A DNA stretch of 40,907 bases, taken from contig DATLYJ010000053.1 in the NCBI GenBank assembly GCA_035574915.1, forward strand, positions 1-40,907, given 5' to 3'. The DNA comes from Dehalococcoidia bacterium. GTDB taxonomy: Bacteria; Chloroflexota; Dehalococcoidia; DSTF01; WHTK01. This document shows positions 18,787 through 26,764 of this stretch, in pieces. Below the pieces are notes generated by a model, which had not been told where the DNA came from, made no database searches, and was given only the letters and a program-made list of their open reading frames with translations. Numbering within the stretch: position 1 is the stretch's first letter; the number at the start of each line of letters is the position of its first letter. Both the position numbers and the translations under genes were made by a program.

Positions 18787-19857
18787 CTAGGCGTCTAGAG
18801 GGTCGCCGGCGAGGAAGGCGGCACGGCGCTTCTCCATGTCATCAGCCAGGTCGGCAAGGCCACAGACGCGCAGGCGCTGCGTCAGCTCCCGGAACTGCTT
18901 CTGCCGCGCCGCCAGCAGCATCATGTAGCCCTCGTCGATGTTCTTGCGGCCTTTGGCGAACAGGATCGCCAGCGCCTCGGAGTTCGTGCCTCCGATGGCG
19001 ATCCCGCCGTTGCCCTGGTTGGCGTTGCGGCCTTCGAGGTAACCGCGGATCTCGTCGTGGCGCCAGGGTTGCGTCTCCAGGAGATGCTTGACATGCATGA
19101 CGCCGAAGGCCACATGCCGGCTCTCGTCCTGGGCGGCGAGGCGAAAGATGCGTTTCTCGGCCTCGTTGTTGGCGATGAGCTCGCCCATGCGGAACACGCT
19201 CTGCACCGCCCCCTCGCCGCCTATGTGCAACGTCGTGGTCATCTCGACCATGTCGGCGTCGTAGAGGATGCCGATCGCGCCGCCGGAGCCCTGGAGCAGG
19301 CCGGCGCCGTTGGCCAGCGCCCGCTTGCGGAAGACGTCCAGGTGCCGGGCCTCGTCCATGATCTGGGAGGCAAGGAAGAGCTTCGTCTCGTAATGGTCGT
19401 TGCTGATGTTCTTGAGCCATCGCCCGGGCACATCGCCGGCGATGAACTCGACCTGGTTGAGGAAAGTGCAGAGCTGGCACATCGCCAGCTCGACGTCATC
19501 GTCCAGTTCGGTCAACTCTTCCCAGGGGATGTCGGTGGCGGAGGACCACTGCCTGGCCTGGGCCTCTTCGTAGAGGAGCATCACGGACTCCGCCCAGGAC
19601 TGGGACATCTCGTTCCAGCGCACTCCGATCCTGCGCGCGTTGGGCAGGGGCGCCGCGCCCCGCAGACGCATGTTCCAGTTGTTGGTCTCCGCGGGGATCT
19701 CGCCGTAGGAGCCCTTTTCGACGTCTTCCAGCGTCAGGCCGCGCCGGCCGGGCCGGGCATACATGCCCTGCTCCGTCGGCGGGTTCAGCCAGGACAGGTC
19801 TAACTGGACATCCGGCTCCTTGCGCAGCTCCTCGAGCACTTTCTCGCTAACGGGCAT
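18787..19857 (-). CDS. Ferritin-like diiron protein (R2/oxygenase superfamily)
   Basis: 356-residue helical protein with a complete carboxylate-bridged diiron signature: E137 (QVEFIAG), E169 and H172 (DEARH), E215 (GGEGAVQ), E245 and H248 (DESRH). The spacings of 32 and 30 between the paired ligands are close to those of ribonucleotide reductase R2 and related oxidases. It lacks recognisable R2 radical-transfer motifs, so an oxygenase, desaturase or N-oxygenase-like activity is more likely than nucleotide reduction; the substrate is unknown. Start ATG 19857 (MPVSEKVLEE) has GGGAGG seven bases upstream; the frame extends upstream to 19947 but without family similarity. Its metal-free paralogue lies two genes downstream. 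Confidence 0.85.
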   Translation of the reverse strand: MPVSEKVLEELRKEPDVQLDLSWLNPPTEQGMYARPGRRGLTLEDVEKGSYGEIPAETNNWNMRLRGAAPLPNARRIGVRWNEMSQSWAESVMLLYEEAQARQWSSATDIPWEELTELDDDVELAMCQLCTFLNQVEFIAGDVPGRWLKNISNDHYETKLFLASQIMDEARHLDVFRKRALANGAGLLQGSGGAIGILYDADMVEMTTTLHIGGEGAVQSVFRMGELIANNEAEKRIFRLAAQDESRHVAFGVMHVKHLLETQPWRHDEIRGYLEGRNANQGNGGIAIGGTNSEALAILFAKGRKNIDEGYMMLLAARQKQFRELTQRLRVCGLADLADDMEKRRAAFLAGDPLDA

Positions 19858-20006
19858 CGGTCCGCCTCCCGAAGAAGTAAGCCACCCCCGAAATTCGCAC
19901 GATTGTGCGGATGCGCGGAGGTTATCACCGGCGCCAGAGGCTGTCAATGAGTATGGCGCCGCCGCGATTGCGAGCGCGTTACGGTCCCGGCCAGTCCGGC
20001 CCGGGG

Positions 20007-21410
20007 TCAGGCCTGGCGCCGCAGCGGCACTTCGACCGTGACCGCCGTGCCCTTTCCGGGCGCCGATTCGAGCGTGAAAGAGCCGCCGAGGGCCTCCGCG
20101 CGGTCAGCCATGTTACCAAGGCCGCGTCCCGTCGCGTGCTCCCGGTCCTGCATGCCACGGCCGTCGTCCGCGACCTGCAGGGAGAGCCGGCCTCCTTCGC
20201 GAGAGAGGGACACCGTGACCGTGCGCGCCTGCGCGTGTTTGCGGACGTTTGCCAGCGCCTCGTGCGCGATGGCGAACAATTGCGACGCCTGTTCTTCGGT
20301 CAGGCTGTCGGCGATGTGCTCATCGTTGACCCTGAGGTCTACCGTCATGAGCGTGTTGACGCGCGTCTCCATCACCAACTCGCCGAGCGCGGTCACCAGG
20401 TCGGAACCCTGGAGCCGCAGGGGACGGAGGTCGAATATGTAGCTCCGGATGTCGCGGATGATGGCGTTGATGCGCTCGATGGCCTCGTCCAGCTCTTCCC
20501 GGACCTCCTCCGGCTCCGACTGTACCCTGCCGATGCAGTCCTCCAGCTTCAGGCCCAGGCCGTACAGCTGCTGGATGGTGCCGTCGTGCAGGTCCATCCC
20601 GATCCGCTCGCGCTCGCGGAGGACGGCCATGTCCTGTACCTGCTCATAGAGGCGCGCGTTCTGGATGGCGACCGCCGCCTGCGTCGCGAACGCCTGGATG
20701 GCGCGCTCGTCTTGCTCGGTGAAGGCGCCGTCCTCTTTGTCTGTCAGGTAAAGGTTGCCGACCACGCGGCCCTTGTAGAGCAGCGGCACGCCAAGGAAGG
20801 AGTGCATACGAGGGTGCCCTGGCGGGAAGCCCACTGCGTGCGGGTCCGAGGCGATGTCCGCCGTCCGGTAGGGCATTCCTGTAGAGAGCACATGGCCGAT
20901 AAGCCCGCGTCCGCGCGGGATGTGGCCCATCCGTGCCCTCTCCTCCTCGCTTACGCCAGAGGTCACGAAGTCCACGATGGTGCCGCTCTCGTCCAGGACG
21001 GCTAGGGCGCCGTACCGCGCGCCCGCGACCCGGCGGCTAGCCTCCACCACGTCGTGAAGCACGGCCGCAAGCGAGAGGTCCGAAGTGATCTTCACGCCGG
21101 CCTCGTAGACGGCCTGGAGGCGCTCTCCGGACACGCGCAGCTCCTCGTTCTGGGCCAGGAGCCGGCGCCGCAGCGGCTCGAGGGCCGAGAAGACCAGGCT
21201 CGAGAAGAGACTTACGCCGGCAATGGCGATCCCGGTCGCGATGAGCAGCGCTGGCACGCTGGACAACTTCTTGACCAGGACGAGGTCGGTGAAGGCGAGG
21301 AGGAGGAAGATCGAGACGGCCGGCAGTGCCACCGTAACCAATCGGATACGGCGGTAGACGGCCTCCTCTTCCTGGGGGAGGTCAGGTCTGGGGCCCCCGG
21401 CGCGAGACAT
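20007..21410 (-). CDS. GAF-domain sensor histidine kinase (NarL/DegS type)
   Basis: 467 residues. Two transmembrane helices near the N-terminus (about residues 22-45 and 51-75), a short linker, then a GAF domain (about 110-260) with the pattern GVPLLYKGRVVGNLYLTDK. A HisKA_3 dimerisation domain follows, with the phospho-accepting His in ERIGMDLHDGTIQQLYG, and a HATPase_c domain with EALANVRKHA, DDGRGM and GRGLGNMADRA. HisKA_3 kinases normally pair with NarL/FixJ-type response regulators; none is adjacent, so it is an orphan. The ATG at 21410 has no ribosome site; TAAGCT lies eight bases upstream. Confidence 0.94.
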   Translation of the reverse strand: MSRAGGPRPDLPQEEEAVYRRIRLVTVALPAVSIFLLLAFTDLVLVKKLSSVPALLIATGIAIAGVSLFSSLVFSALEPLRRRLLAQNEELRVSGERLQAVYEAGVKITSDLSLAAVLHDVVEASRRVAGARYGALAVLDESGTIVDFVTSGVSEEERARMGHIPRGRGLIGHVLSTGMPYRTADIASDPHAVGFPPGHPRMHSFLGVPLLYKGRVVGNLYLTDKEDGAFTEQDERAIQAFATQAAVAIQNARLYEQVQDMAVLRERERIGMDLHDGTIQQLYGLGLKLEDCIGRVQSEPEEVREELDEAIERINAIIRDIRSYIFDLRPLRLQGSDLVTALGELVMETRVNTLMTVDLRVNDEHIADSLTEEQASQLFAIAHEALANVRKHAQARTVTVSLSREGGRLSLQVADDGRGMQDREHATGRGLGNMADRAEALGGSFTLESAPGKGTAVTVEVPLRRQA

Positions 21411-21418
21411 CCCACTCT

Positions 21419-21424
21419 AGCTTA
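21419..21424 (-). promoter_or_regulatory. -10 box close to the histidine kinase start
   Basis: TAAGCT on the complementary strand, eight bases before the ATG at 21410. No Shine-Dalgarno site. Confidence 0.35.
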
Positions 21425-21490
21425 GGCAGCGCAAACCGAGCCCCAGTAGGGCCGCTCGGCCCTAAGTCGAGTGCCGCGCTACAGGTAGCA

Positions 21491-21496
21491 TAAAGT
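21491..21496 (+). promoter_or_regulatory. -10 box close to the CopD-like start
   Basis: TAAAGT eight bases before the ATG at 21505, with no Shine-Dalgarno site. With 21419-21424 it forms a pair of divergent leaderless-type promoters. Confidence 0.35.
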
Positions 21497-21504
21497 CCAG
21501 CGCG

Positions 21505-22005
21505 ATGCTCGAAGCCCTGCCTTACTGGCTCCATCTGATCGCGGCCGCCGCCTGGGTCGGGCCCCAGCTGATGATGTTCCTGGTGGTCGTGCCCGGCCTC
21601 GGCGCTCTCGACACCGGCACGCGCGCCCGCTTCCTGGCGCGCATCAGCGTGCGTTTCGGCTGGCTTGGCGCCGCTTCTCTGGCGCTCCTCTTGCTGACCG
21701 GGATCGACAACATCGACCGCTATGCGCCCGGCCGCATGTTCGAGTTCCGCTACGGCTATATCCTCGCCGTCAAGCTCGCCCTCTTTGGCATAGTCACGGT
21801 GCTGACGGCGCTGCACTCGCTGGTCGTCGGGCCACGCTTGCTCCGTCTCCAGGAGCTGGCGGCGCACTCGCCGGACTCGGCCCCCGGCCTGCCGCGGGCC
21901 CGCCGCGCCTCGGCCCTGCTCTCCGCGCTGACTCTGGTGCTCTCGCTCGCCGTGCTCTTCTGCGCGGCCCTGCTGCGCAGCCGCTGGGCCTTCGGGCCGG
22001 CCTGA
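21505..22005 (+). CDS. CopD-like four-helix membrane protein
   Basis: 166-residue integral membrane protein resembling the CopD/DUF-type membrane domain. Helix 1 is LPYWLHLIAAAAWVGPQLM, with a His in the WLH position that can bind copper or haem in related proteins. A second helix contains GWLGAASLALLLLTGI, then YGYILAVKLALFG, and the C-terminal helix LLSALTLVLSLAVLFCA. The pattern WLHxxAAxxWxG fits CopD. Role unknown, possibly copper handling or a membrane accessory. It is convergent with the hemerythrin gene, four bases between stops. Confidence 0.7.
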   Translation: MLEALPYWLHLIAAAAWVGPQLMMFLVVVPGLGALDTGTRARFLARISVRFGWLGAASLALLLLTGIDNIDRYAPGRMFEFRYGYILAVKLALFGIVTVLTALHSLVVGPRLLRLQELAAHSPDSAPGLPRARRASALLSALTLVLSLAVLFCAALLRSRWAFGPA

Positions 22006-22009
22006 GCCG

Positions 22010-22519
22010 TCAGGCGACCTGGAACCTCGAGTTTCGCCCGACCGCCTCCATAGCCTCGTACAGCCGGTCGAACTCGGCGGCCGTCATCGTGCGGTCGAGC
22101 AGCGGCAGGTAGAGTTCCTCCTCCTTGGCGAAGTGCGCCTTCACCAGGGCGTAGAGGCCGTACAGCACCCTCCGGGCCTCGGTCCGTACGTTCCTGGGCG
22201 GCTCTTCGCCGTCCGCGAGTCCGGCCCTGAGGACGCCGAGCTCGTTCGCCAGCGTGCCCACCTCGACGTGGTCACGCGTCATGGTGTCTGTGGCGTGCTC
22301 GGACCCGAGGGCGCGCGCGACGGCCGGATAAAGCACGCGGTCTTCGGCGCGGGCATGGGGGATGAGATGGTTCTCCAGGAAGAGGTAGGCGTCCTCCAGG
22401 GCATCCCGTAGCTCGTCTGGCGGTGCCGTGTCGATTTCGTCAGCAACGGTCCTCAGCTTCTCGATCTCGGGCAGGAGATGGGCGTGCTCGTCGCGAAGTT
22501 TCTGGGTAGGCAGGGTCAT
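22010..22519 (-). CDS. Hemerythrin HHE-domain protein
   Basis: 169-residue four-helix non-haem iron protein. Ligand candidates appear in order: His in RDEHAHLLPEI, NHLIPHARAEDRVLYP (HxxxE), TRDHVEV, and AHFAKEEELYLPLL (HxxxE). This is a complete hemerythrin cation-binding pattern. Such proteins bind O2, sense oxygen or NO, or repair iron-sulfur centres. The frame opens at 22546, but the ATG at 22519 has a GGAGGAGG tract five bases upstream and matches the family start, so it is preferred. Confidence 0.9.
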   Translation of the reverse strand: MTLPTQKLRDEHAHLLPEIEKLRTVADEIDTAPPDELRDALEDAYLFLENHLIPHARAEDRVLYPAVARALGSEHATDTMTRDHVEVGTLANELGVLRAGLADGEEPPRNVRTEARRVLYGLYALVKAHFAKEEELYLPLLDRTMTAAEFDRLYEAMEAVGRNSRFQVA

Positions 22520-22677
22520 AAGCGCCTCCTCCTCCGCTCTCTTCACCAGAGCCTAAGGCCGGCGCCGGCGCTTTCGAAGGGCCATCAGGCGCGGCCCTTG
22601 ACTGCCGAACGGCAGGTAGGAATTGTCTGGTCGGACGGCAGGAGGATGACGCGGAGGCTAGCGTACCCTGGCGGGCG

Positions 22678-23454
22678 TCAGGCTGACAGGAACGCCGTTA
22701 CCGTCCGGGCGAACTCCTCCGGCTGCTCCAGGTCGAAGACGTGCCCGGCATCGGGCACCTCCAGGAGCCTCGAGCCGGCAATGGCCGAGCGCCAGAGATC
22801 GCCGTAGTAGCGCGGCACGACGCGGTCCAGCCCGCCGACGACGATGAGCGTCGGCGCCTTGATGCGCCGCAGGCGGCGCTCGATGCCCGTGTCCGGGATG
22901 GGCCAAAGGAACTTGGCGCCGGCGCGGAGGTTCAGTTGCTCCTCCACGAAGACATCGATCCGGTTGCGCCCGGCCACCAGGAGCTCCTCGCGCCGCGCCG
23001 GGTCCGCGAACAGCACCGCGGAACCCCGGCCGGGCGGCTGGGCGAAGGGGTCCTCCCCCGGCGCCTCCTCCCGCCACAGGCCGAGCGGGTTCACCAGAGC
23101 CAGCCGCCGCACGCGCTGCGGCGCCAGGGCCGCGAGCTCCGCAGCGATCCAGGCGCCAACGCCGATGCCGGCCACGTGGGCAGACTCGATGCCCAACGCG
23201 TCCAGCAGGTCCAGGTTGAACAGCACCAGGTCCAGCCCGTTGTCGACGCTCGAGAGGTCGTCCTTTGCCGGGCCCCAACCGGGCTGGTAGGGCGCGATGA
23301 CATCGAACTCGCGGCTCAGGGCCTCCAGCGATGGCTGCCAGCCCGCGAGCCCGGCGAGATGGTGCAGGAAGAGCAGGGGCTCACCCCTGCCTGCCCTGTA
23401 GTAGCGCGCTTCCAGGCCGGAAGGCGCCAGCGTGATCGTCTGCATTTCAGCCAT
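22678..23454 (-). CDS. Alpha/beta-hydrolase-fold protein lacking the nucleophile
   Basis: 258-residue protein with the complete alpha/beta hydrolase pattern: LLFLHHLAG oxyanion region, PYQPGWGPA, acid Asp in GGLDRVVP and base His in DAGHVFDLEQPEEF. The nucleophile elbow reads AGIGVGAW, so the GxSxG Ser is Gly (residue 98). Classical ester or C-C hydrolysis by a Ser nucleophile is therefore excluded unless another residue substitutes. It may be a binding protein or cofactor-free lyase. Start 23454 (MAEMQT) is preferred over 23472 because a G-rich tract lies just upstream. It is followed upstream on the same strand by a luciferase-like oxidoreductase, 124 bases away, suggesting a shared catabolic context. 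Confidence 0.85.
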   Translation of the reverse strand: MAEMQTITLAPSGLEARYYRAGRGEPLLFLHHLAGLAGWQPSLEALSREFDVIAPYQPGWGPAKDDLSSVDNGLDLVLFNLDLLDALGIESAHVAGIGVGAWIAAELAALAPQRVRRLALVNPLGLWREEAPGEDPFAQPPGRGSAVLFADPARREELLVAGRNRIDVFVEEQLNLRAGAKFLWPIPDTGIERRLRRIKAPTLIVVGGLDRVVPRYYGDLWRSAIAGSRLLEVPDAGHVFDLEQPEEFARTVTAFLSA

Positions 23455-23578
23455 CGATAACCCCCGGCACACCGCCCCTGCGGGCTTCAGCTCCAGGCTC
23501 CGTAAATGAAGCCGCTAGTTTCATGAAATAGGCCAGACAGTAAGCGGCGAAATCAGTGGCAATCCGGCGAAATTCCCG

Positions 23579-24841
23579 TCATGCCTCCGCCGTCTCGCGT
23601 GCGCGGAATTCGCGCGGCGCGACCATCTTCTCTTTCGGCAGTGGCTTCGGAGACCAGTGGTCTTCGTAGCCCTTCCAGATGCTGCGGAGGTTCGGGATGA
23701 CCTTGCGCGCGAAAAGCTCCGAGCTGTAGGCGCACTTGTCCACGGGCATGTCGCCGATGTGCATCAAGGCGACGATGTGCCCGACCTTCAGGCGCTTCGC
23801 CAGGTTCTCCATTTGCTCCGAAACGGAGTCCGGGCTGCCGGCGATGATGAAGCCCTGGTCGATGAGCTCCCGCCACGAGAGCTTCAGCGCCACCGCCGAG
23901 CCGCTGGCGCCCGGTCCGCCGCCGACCTGGGCCTGGAAGCCGGCGCGGATCGTGGCCTCCGTGCGATAGCCCGGCGCGTCCGCGAAACCCGGGTAGACGT
24001 GCAGGCAGCGCTCGAAGAAATAGCGCACGTGCGACTCGTACAGTTCCTGGGCCTCGGCGTCCGAATCGGCGACGACGATCTGCTGGGCGAAGGCCCCCTG
24101 ATAGGGGTTGAAGTCCTTGCCCAGGGCCTCCACGCGCTGCCAGAAGCCCTCCATGAGCTGTTGCCCGCGCAGATAGCCGCTGAAGCTGAGGTAGCTGTAG
24201 TTGTAACCCCTCTCCGCGCAGAAATCCCAGGTCTCAATCGAACCGCCGCCGGGGATCCAGATCGGTGGGTGCGGCTTCTGGATCGGCTTCGGCCACGTGT
24301 TGACGTAGCGCAGCTTGTAGTGCTTGCCGTTCCAGGCGAAGACGTCCGGGTCGGCCCAAGCCCGCAGGATCAGGTCGTGCGCTTCCTGATACTTCTCCCG
24401 CAACGTCGCCGGATTCGCGCCGAACGCATAGTTGTCGTCCATCGACGTCCCGACTGGGAAACCCGATACGAGGCGGCCGCCGGAGATGACGTCGAGCATG
24501 GCCATCTCCTCGGCTACGCGCGTCGGCGGGTTGTAGAGCGCGATGGACTGGCCGAGGAGCAGTATCGTGACGTCTTGAGTGCGCCGCGCCAGGGTCGCCG
24601 CCATCAGCGCCGGAGAGGGCATCATGCCGTAGGCGTTCTGGTGGTGCTCGTTCACCCCGACACCGTCGTAGCCCATCTCCGCTGCCTGCTCGAGCAGGTC
24701 AAGGTAGTCGTTGTAGACCTTGTGGCCGCGGACGGGGTCGTAAAGCCGCGAGTCGACGTCCACCCAGACGCTGCGATGCTTCTCGCGGAAGTCGTCGGGC
24801 AGATACGGCCAGGGCATGAGGTTGAAGAAGTGGAATTTCAT
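23579..24841 (-). CDS. LLM-class flavin-dependent oxidoreductase (luciferase-like)
   Basis: 420-residue TIM-barrel protein of the bacterial luciferase-like monooxygenase/F420-dependent group. It has GVNEHHQNAYGMMPSPALMAA (substrate and flavin pocket), LLLGQSIALYNPPTRVAEEMAMLDVISGGRL, and IPGGGSIETWDFCAERGY. It resembles the larger flavin monooxygenase subunits and alkanal monooxygenases of metagenomic Chloroflexota and Actinomycetota; the true substrate is unknown, and FMNH2 or F420H2 cannot be distinguished by eye. The ATG at 24841 (MKFHFFNLMPW) has GAGG eight bases upstream; an upstream ATG at 24961 adds a non-family extension. Confidence 0.92.
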   Translation of the reverse strand: MKFHFFNLMPWPYLPDDFREKHRSVWVDVDSRLYDPVRGHKVYNDYLDLLEQAAEMGYDGVGVNEHHQNAYGMMPSPALMAATLARRTQDVTILLLGQSIALYNPPTRVAEEMAMLDVISGGRLVSGFPVGTSMDDNYAFGANPATLREKYQEAHDLILRAWADPDVFAWNGKHYKLRYVNTWPKPIQKPHPPIWIPGGGSIETWDFCAERGYNYSYLSFSGYLRGQQLMEGFWQRVEALGKDFNPYQGAFAQQIVVADSDAEAQELYESHVRYFFERCLHVYPGFADAPGYRTEATIRAGFQAQVGGGPGASGSAVALKLSWRELIDQGFIIAGSPDSVSEQMENLAKRLKVGHIVALMHIGDMPVDKCAYSSELFARKVIPNLRSIWKGYEDHWSPKPLPKEKMVAPREFRARETAEA

Positions 24842-24894
24842 CTTGCAGTCCTCGGGTCTCGCTGCGGTGGCGTGCGGGCGGCAGGGCTGCGGAG

Positions 24895-24900
24895 AGTATA
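24895..24900 (-). promoter_or_regulatory. -10 box of the luciferase-like gene (leftward)
   Basis: TATACT on the complementary strand, 53 bases before the ATG at 24841, with GAGG closer to the start. No clear -35 box. Confidence 0.35.
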
Positions 24901-24954
24901 GCTTAGCCGCCGCCACAGTCACCCTTCTCCGCGACAACGCCAGCCTCCCCGGGC

Positions 24955-24983
24955 TGGGCACTCATGAAAGGAGCCGATAATCT
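24955..24983 (+). promoter_or_regulatory. Promoter of the second luciferase-like gene (rightward)
   Basis: TGGGCA (24955-24960), a 17-base spacer, TAATCT (24978-24983), then a short leader with GGAGG (24999-25003) before the ATG at 25008. Confidence 0.4.
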
Positions 24984-25007
24984 CTGCTCACGAAACCGGA
25001 GGAAGCT

Positions 25008-25853
25008 ATGAAGTACGGCGCCATGATGTTTCCGACCGACTACGCAATCCCGCCGGGCGAGCTCGCCGCGCTCCTGGAGTCGCATGGCTTCGAGTCGCTC
25101 TTCTTCCCAGAGCACACCCACATCCCGGCCAGCCGCCGCACGCCCTACCCGGGCGGTACCGACCTTCCCCAGGAGTACTGGCACACTTACGACCCCTTCG
25201 TGGCCCTGACCGCCGCGGCGATGGCCACGACGCGCCTCATGGTCGGGACCGGCATCTGCCTGGTCATCGAACGCGACCCGATTACCACCGCCAAGGAAGT
25301 GGCCAGCCTCGACTTCCTCTCCGGCGGCCGCTTCCTCTTCGGCATCGGCGGCGGGTGGAATGCGGAGGAGATGGAGAACCACGGCACGGACTTCAGGCTG
25401 CGCTGGCGCATTCTGCGCGAGCGCGTCCTGGCGATGAAGGCCATCTGGACGCAGGACGAAGCCGAGTTCCACGGCCGCTACGTAGACTTCGACCCCATCT
25501 GGTCCTACCCGAAGCCCGCGCAGAAGCCACACCCTCCCGTCCTCATGGGCGGCGACGGGGCGACCACCTTTGACCGCGTGATCGAGTTCTGCGACGGCTG
25601 GATGCCGATCCAGCGCGGCCGGTCAGGCGCCGACCGCCTGATCGAGAAGGCGGCAGAGTTGCGCCGCCGCGCGCAGGTCGCCGGCCGCGACCCGGACACT
25701 ATCTCGATCAGCGTCTTCGGCGCCACGCCCGACCGCGACACCGTCCGGCGCTACGAGGACGCCGGGGTTGAGCGCGTGATCTTCGGACTACCGCCGGCTC
25801 CGCGAGAGGCGGTCGAGCCGCGGGTTGAACGCCTGGCGGAGCTAATCCGCTAG
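25008..25853 (+). CDS. LLM-class F420-dependent oxidoreductase
   Basis: 281-residue luciferase-like TIM barrel of the F420-dependent type. It has the strand-1 start KYGAMMFPTDYAI, the FPEHTHIPASRRTPYPGG region, LMVGTGICLVIERDPITTAKEVASLD, and LSGGRFLFGIGGGWNAEEMENHG, the latter typical of F420-binding members. The short size fits TIGR03619-type oxidoreductases. Substrate unknown. It has GGAGG four bases before the ATG and is divergent from the larger luciferase-like gene; the two may act on the same pathway. Confidence 0.93.
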   Translation: MKYGAMMFPTDYAIPPGELAALLESHGFESLFFPEHTHIPASRRTPYPGGTDLPQEYWHTYDPFVALTAAAMATTRLMVGTGICLVIERDPITTAKEVASLDFLSGGRFLFGIGGGWNAEEMENHGTDFRLRWRILRERVLAMKAIWTQDEAEFHGRYVDFDPIWSYPKPAQKPHPPVLMGGDGATTFDRVIEFCDGWMPIQRGRSGADRLIEKAAELRRRAQVAGRDPDTISISVFGATPDRDTVRRYEDAGVERVIFGLPPAPREAVEPRVERLAELIR

Positions 25854-25910
25854 GCAGGCCCGCGCGGCCCAGCGGCACGCCACCCGCGCACCGGGACGAG
25901 GCGGCCAGGC

Positions 25911-25978
25911 GCCTGCCCCGACCTCTGCAGGCTCCCTTCGGGGAGGTCCGGCGGCCGTCGGCGGCGTTTCGGGCAGGC
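25911..25978. terminator. Nested inverted repeats between convergent genes
   Basis: Outer arms GCCTGCCC (25911-25918) and GGGCAGGC (25971-25978) enclose GACCTC (25920-25925) and GAGGTC (25943-25948). They lie between the convergent F420 oxidoreductase and MarC genes and could fold into a branched bidirectional terminator. There is no T-run. Confidence 0.35.
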
Positions 25979-25983
25979 CTGCG

Positions 25984-26592
25984 TCAGGTCCCCGTAAGGG
26001 CGCCTCCCTCGAAAAAGGCCCGCGCGCCGTCCAGGACGAAGTCCACCGCGATGGCGAAAAGGACGATGCCCACCAGGCGCGCCAGAAGGCGCAGGAACGG
26101 CGCGCCAAGGAGCTGGAACAGTGCTCCCGCCGCCGCGAAGGCCGCGAACGACAGCGCGAGCACCAGGCTGAAGGCCCCGACTGTCACATCCTGCCCGAGC
26201 GTGTCCGAAAACGAGATCGTCGCCGCCAGGGCGCCGGGCCCGGCGATAAGAGGCGTGGCCAGCGGCACCAGCGCCAGGTCCAGCGGGTGCGAAGGCGTCC
26301 CGTCCCCTTCCGCCGGCTGGCCTTCCATCACAAGCCGGTAGGCGGACGGCAGCAAGAGCAGTCCTGCCGCGACCTTGAAGCCGTCCTGGGAAATCCCGAG
26401 GAGGTCCAATCCCTCGTGACCGCCGAGGCTGAACGCCGTCAGCATCACGAAGGCCGCCCCGACCGCTACCGCCGCCGTCAGGAGTCTGTCGCGTTGGCTG
26501 AGGGTGCGGGTGAACAGGTGGAAGACGAGCACGTTGCCGACGGGGTCGATGATCGCGAAGAAAGACACGAAGGCCCGTGCAAGGTCGTCCAT
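25984..26592 (-). CDS. MarC-family integral membrane protein
   Basis: 202-residue membrane protein with six predicted helices. It has the MarC pattern: FFAIIDPVGNVLVF in helix 1, AAFVMLTAFSLGGHEGLDLLGIS, FKVAAGLLLLPSAYRLV, and PLATPLIAGPGALAATI, the duplicated G/P motif of the family. MarC was once thought to give multiple antibiotic resistance but is now an uncharacterised membrane protein family. ATG 26592 has no ribosome site; TAAACT lies seven bases upstream. Function unknown. Confidence 0.93.
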   Translation of the reverse strand: MDDLARAFVSFFAIIDPVGNVLVFHLFTRTLSQRDRLLTAAVAVGAAFVMLTAFSLGGHEGLDLLGISQDGFKVAAGLLLLPSAYRLVMEGQPAEGDGTPSHPLDLALVPLATPLIAGPGALAATISFSDTLGQDVTVGAFSLVLALSFAAFAAAGALFQLLGAPFLRLLARLVGIVLFAIAVDFVLDGARAFFEGGALTGT

Positions 26593-26599
26593 TGGCGCC

Positions 26600-26605
26600 A
26601 GTTTA
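26600..26605 (-). promoter_or_regulatory. -10 box close to the marC-like start
   Basis: TAAACT on the complementary strand, seven bases before the ATG at 26592; no Shine-Dalgarno site. Confidence 0.4.
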
Positions 26606-26652
26606 TGCCCACCCGCCGATCACGGGGCCGTCTGGCCGGGGCAAGACCACCC

Positions 26653-26670
26653 CCGGAACGGCGTTTCCGG
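26653..26670. repeat. Short inverted repeat upstream of marC-like gene
   Basis: CCGGAA-N6-TTCCGG in the 172-base interval between the NDP-sugar pyrophosphorylase gene end and the marC-like start. It could terminate the upstream leftward transcript or be an operator; nothing decides. Confidence 0.2.
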
Positions 26671-26764
26671 CTGGAAGGTCACCGGCCGATTGGCTTCTTG
26701 TTGAGCCCGGCTGCGGCAGAGTTGGGTTGGCGGAAGCGAGCCGGCAGCGCGGCCCTGGTCTCCC

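Noticed and set aside
23657-24901. Long plus-strand open frame of 414 codons antisense to the luciferase-like gene
   Set aside because: A codon-bias shadow of the luciferase-like gene at 23579-24841; its reading shows no recognisable domain.
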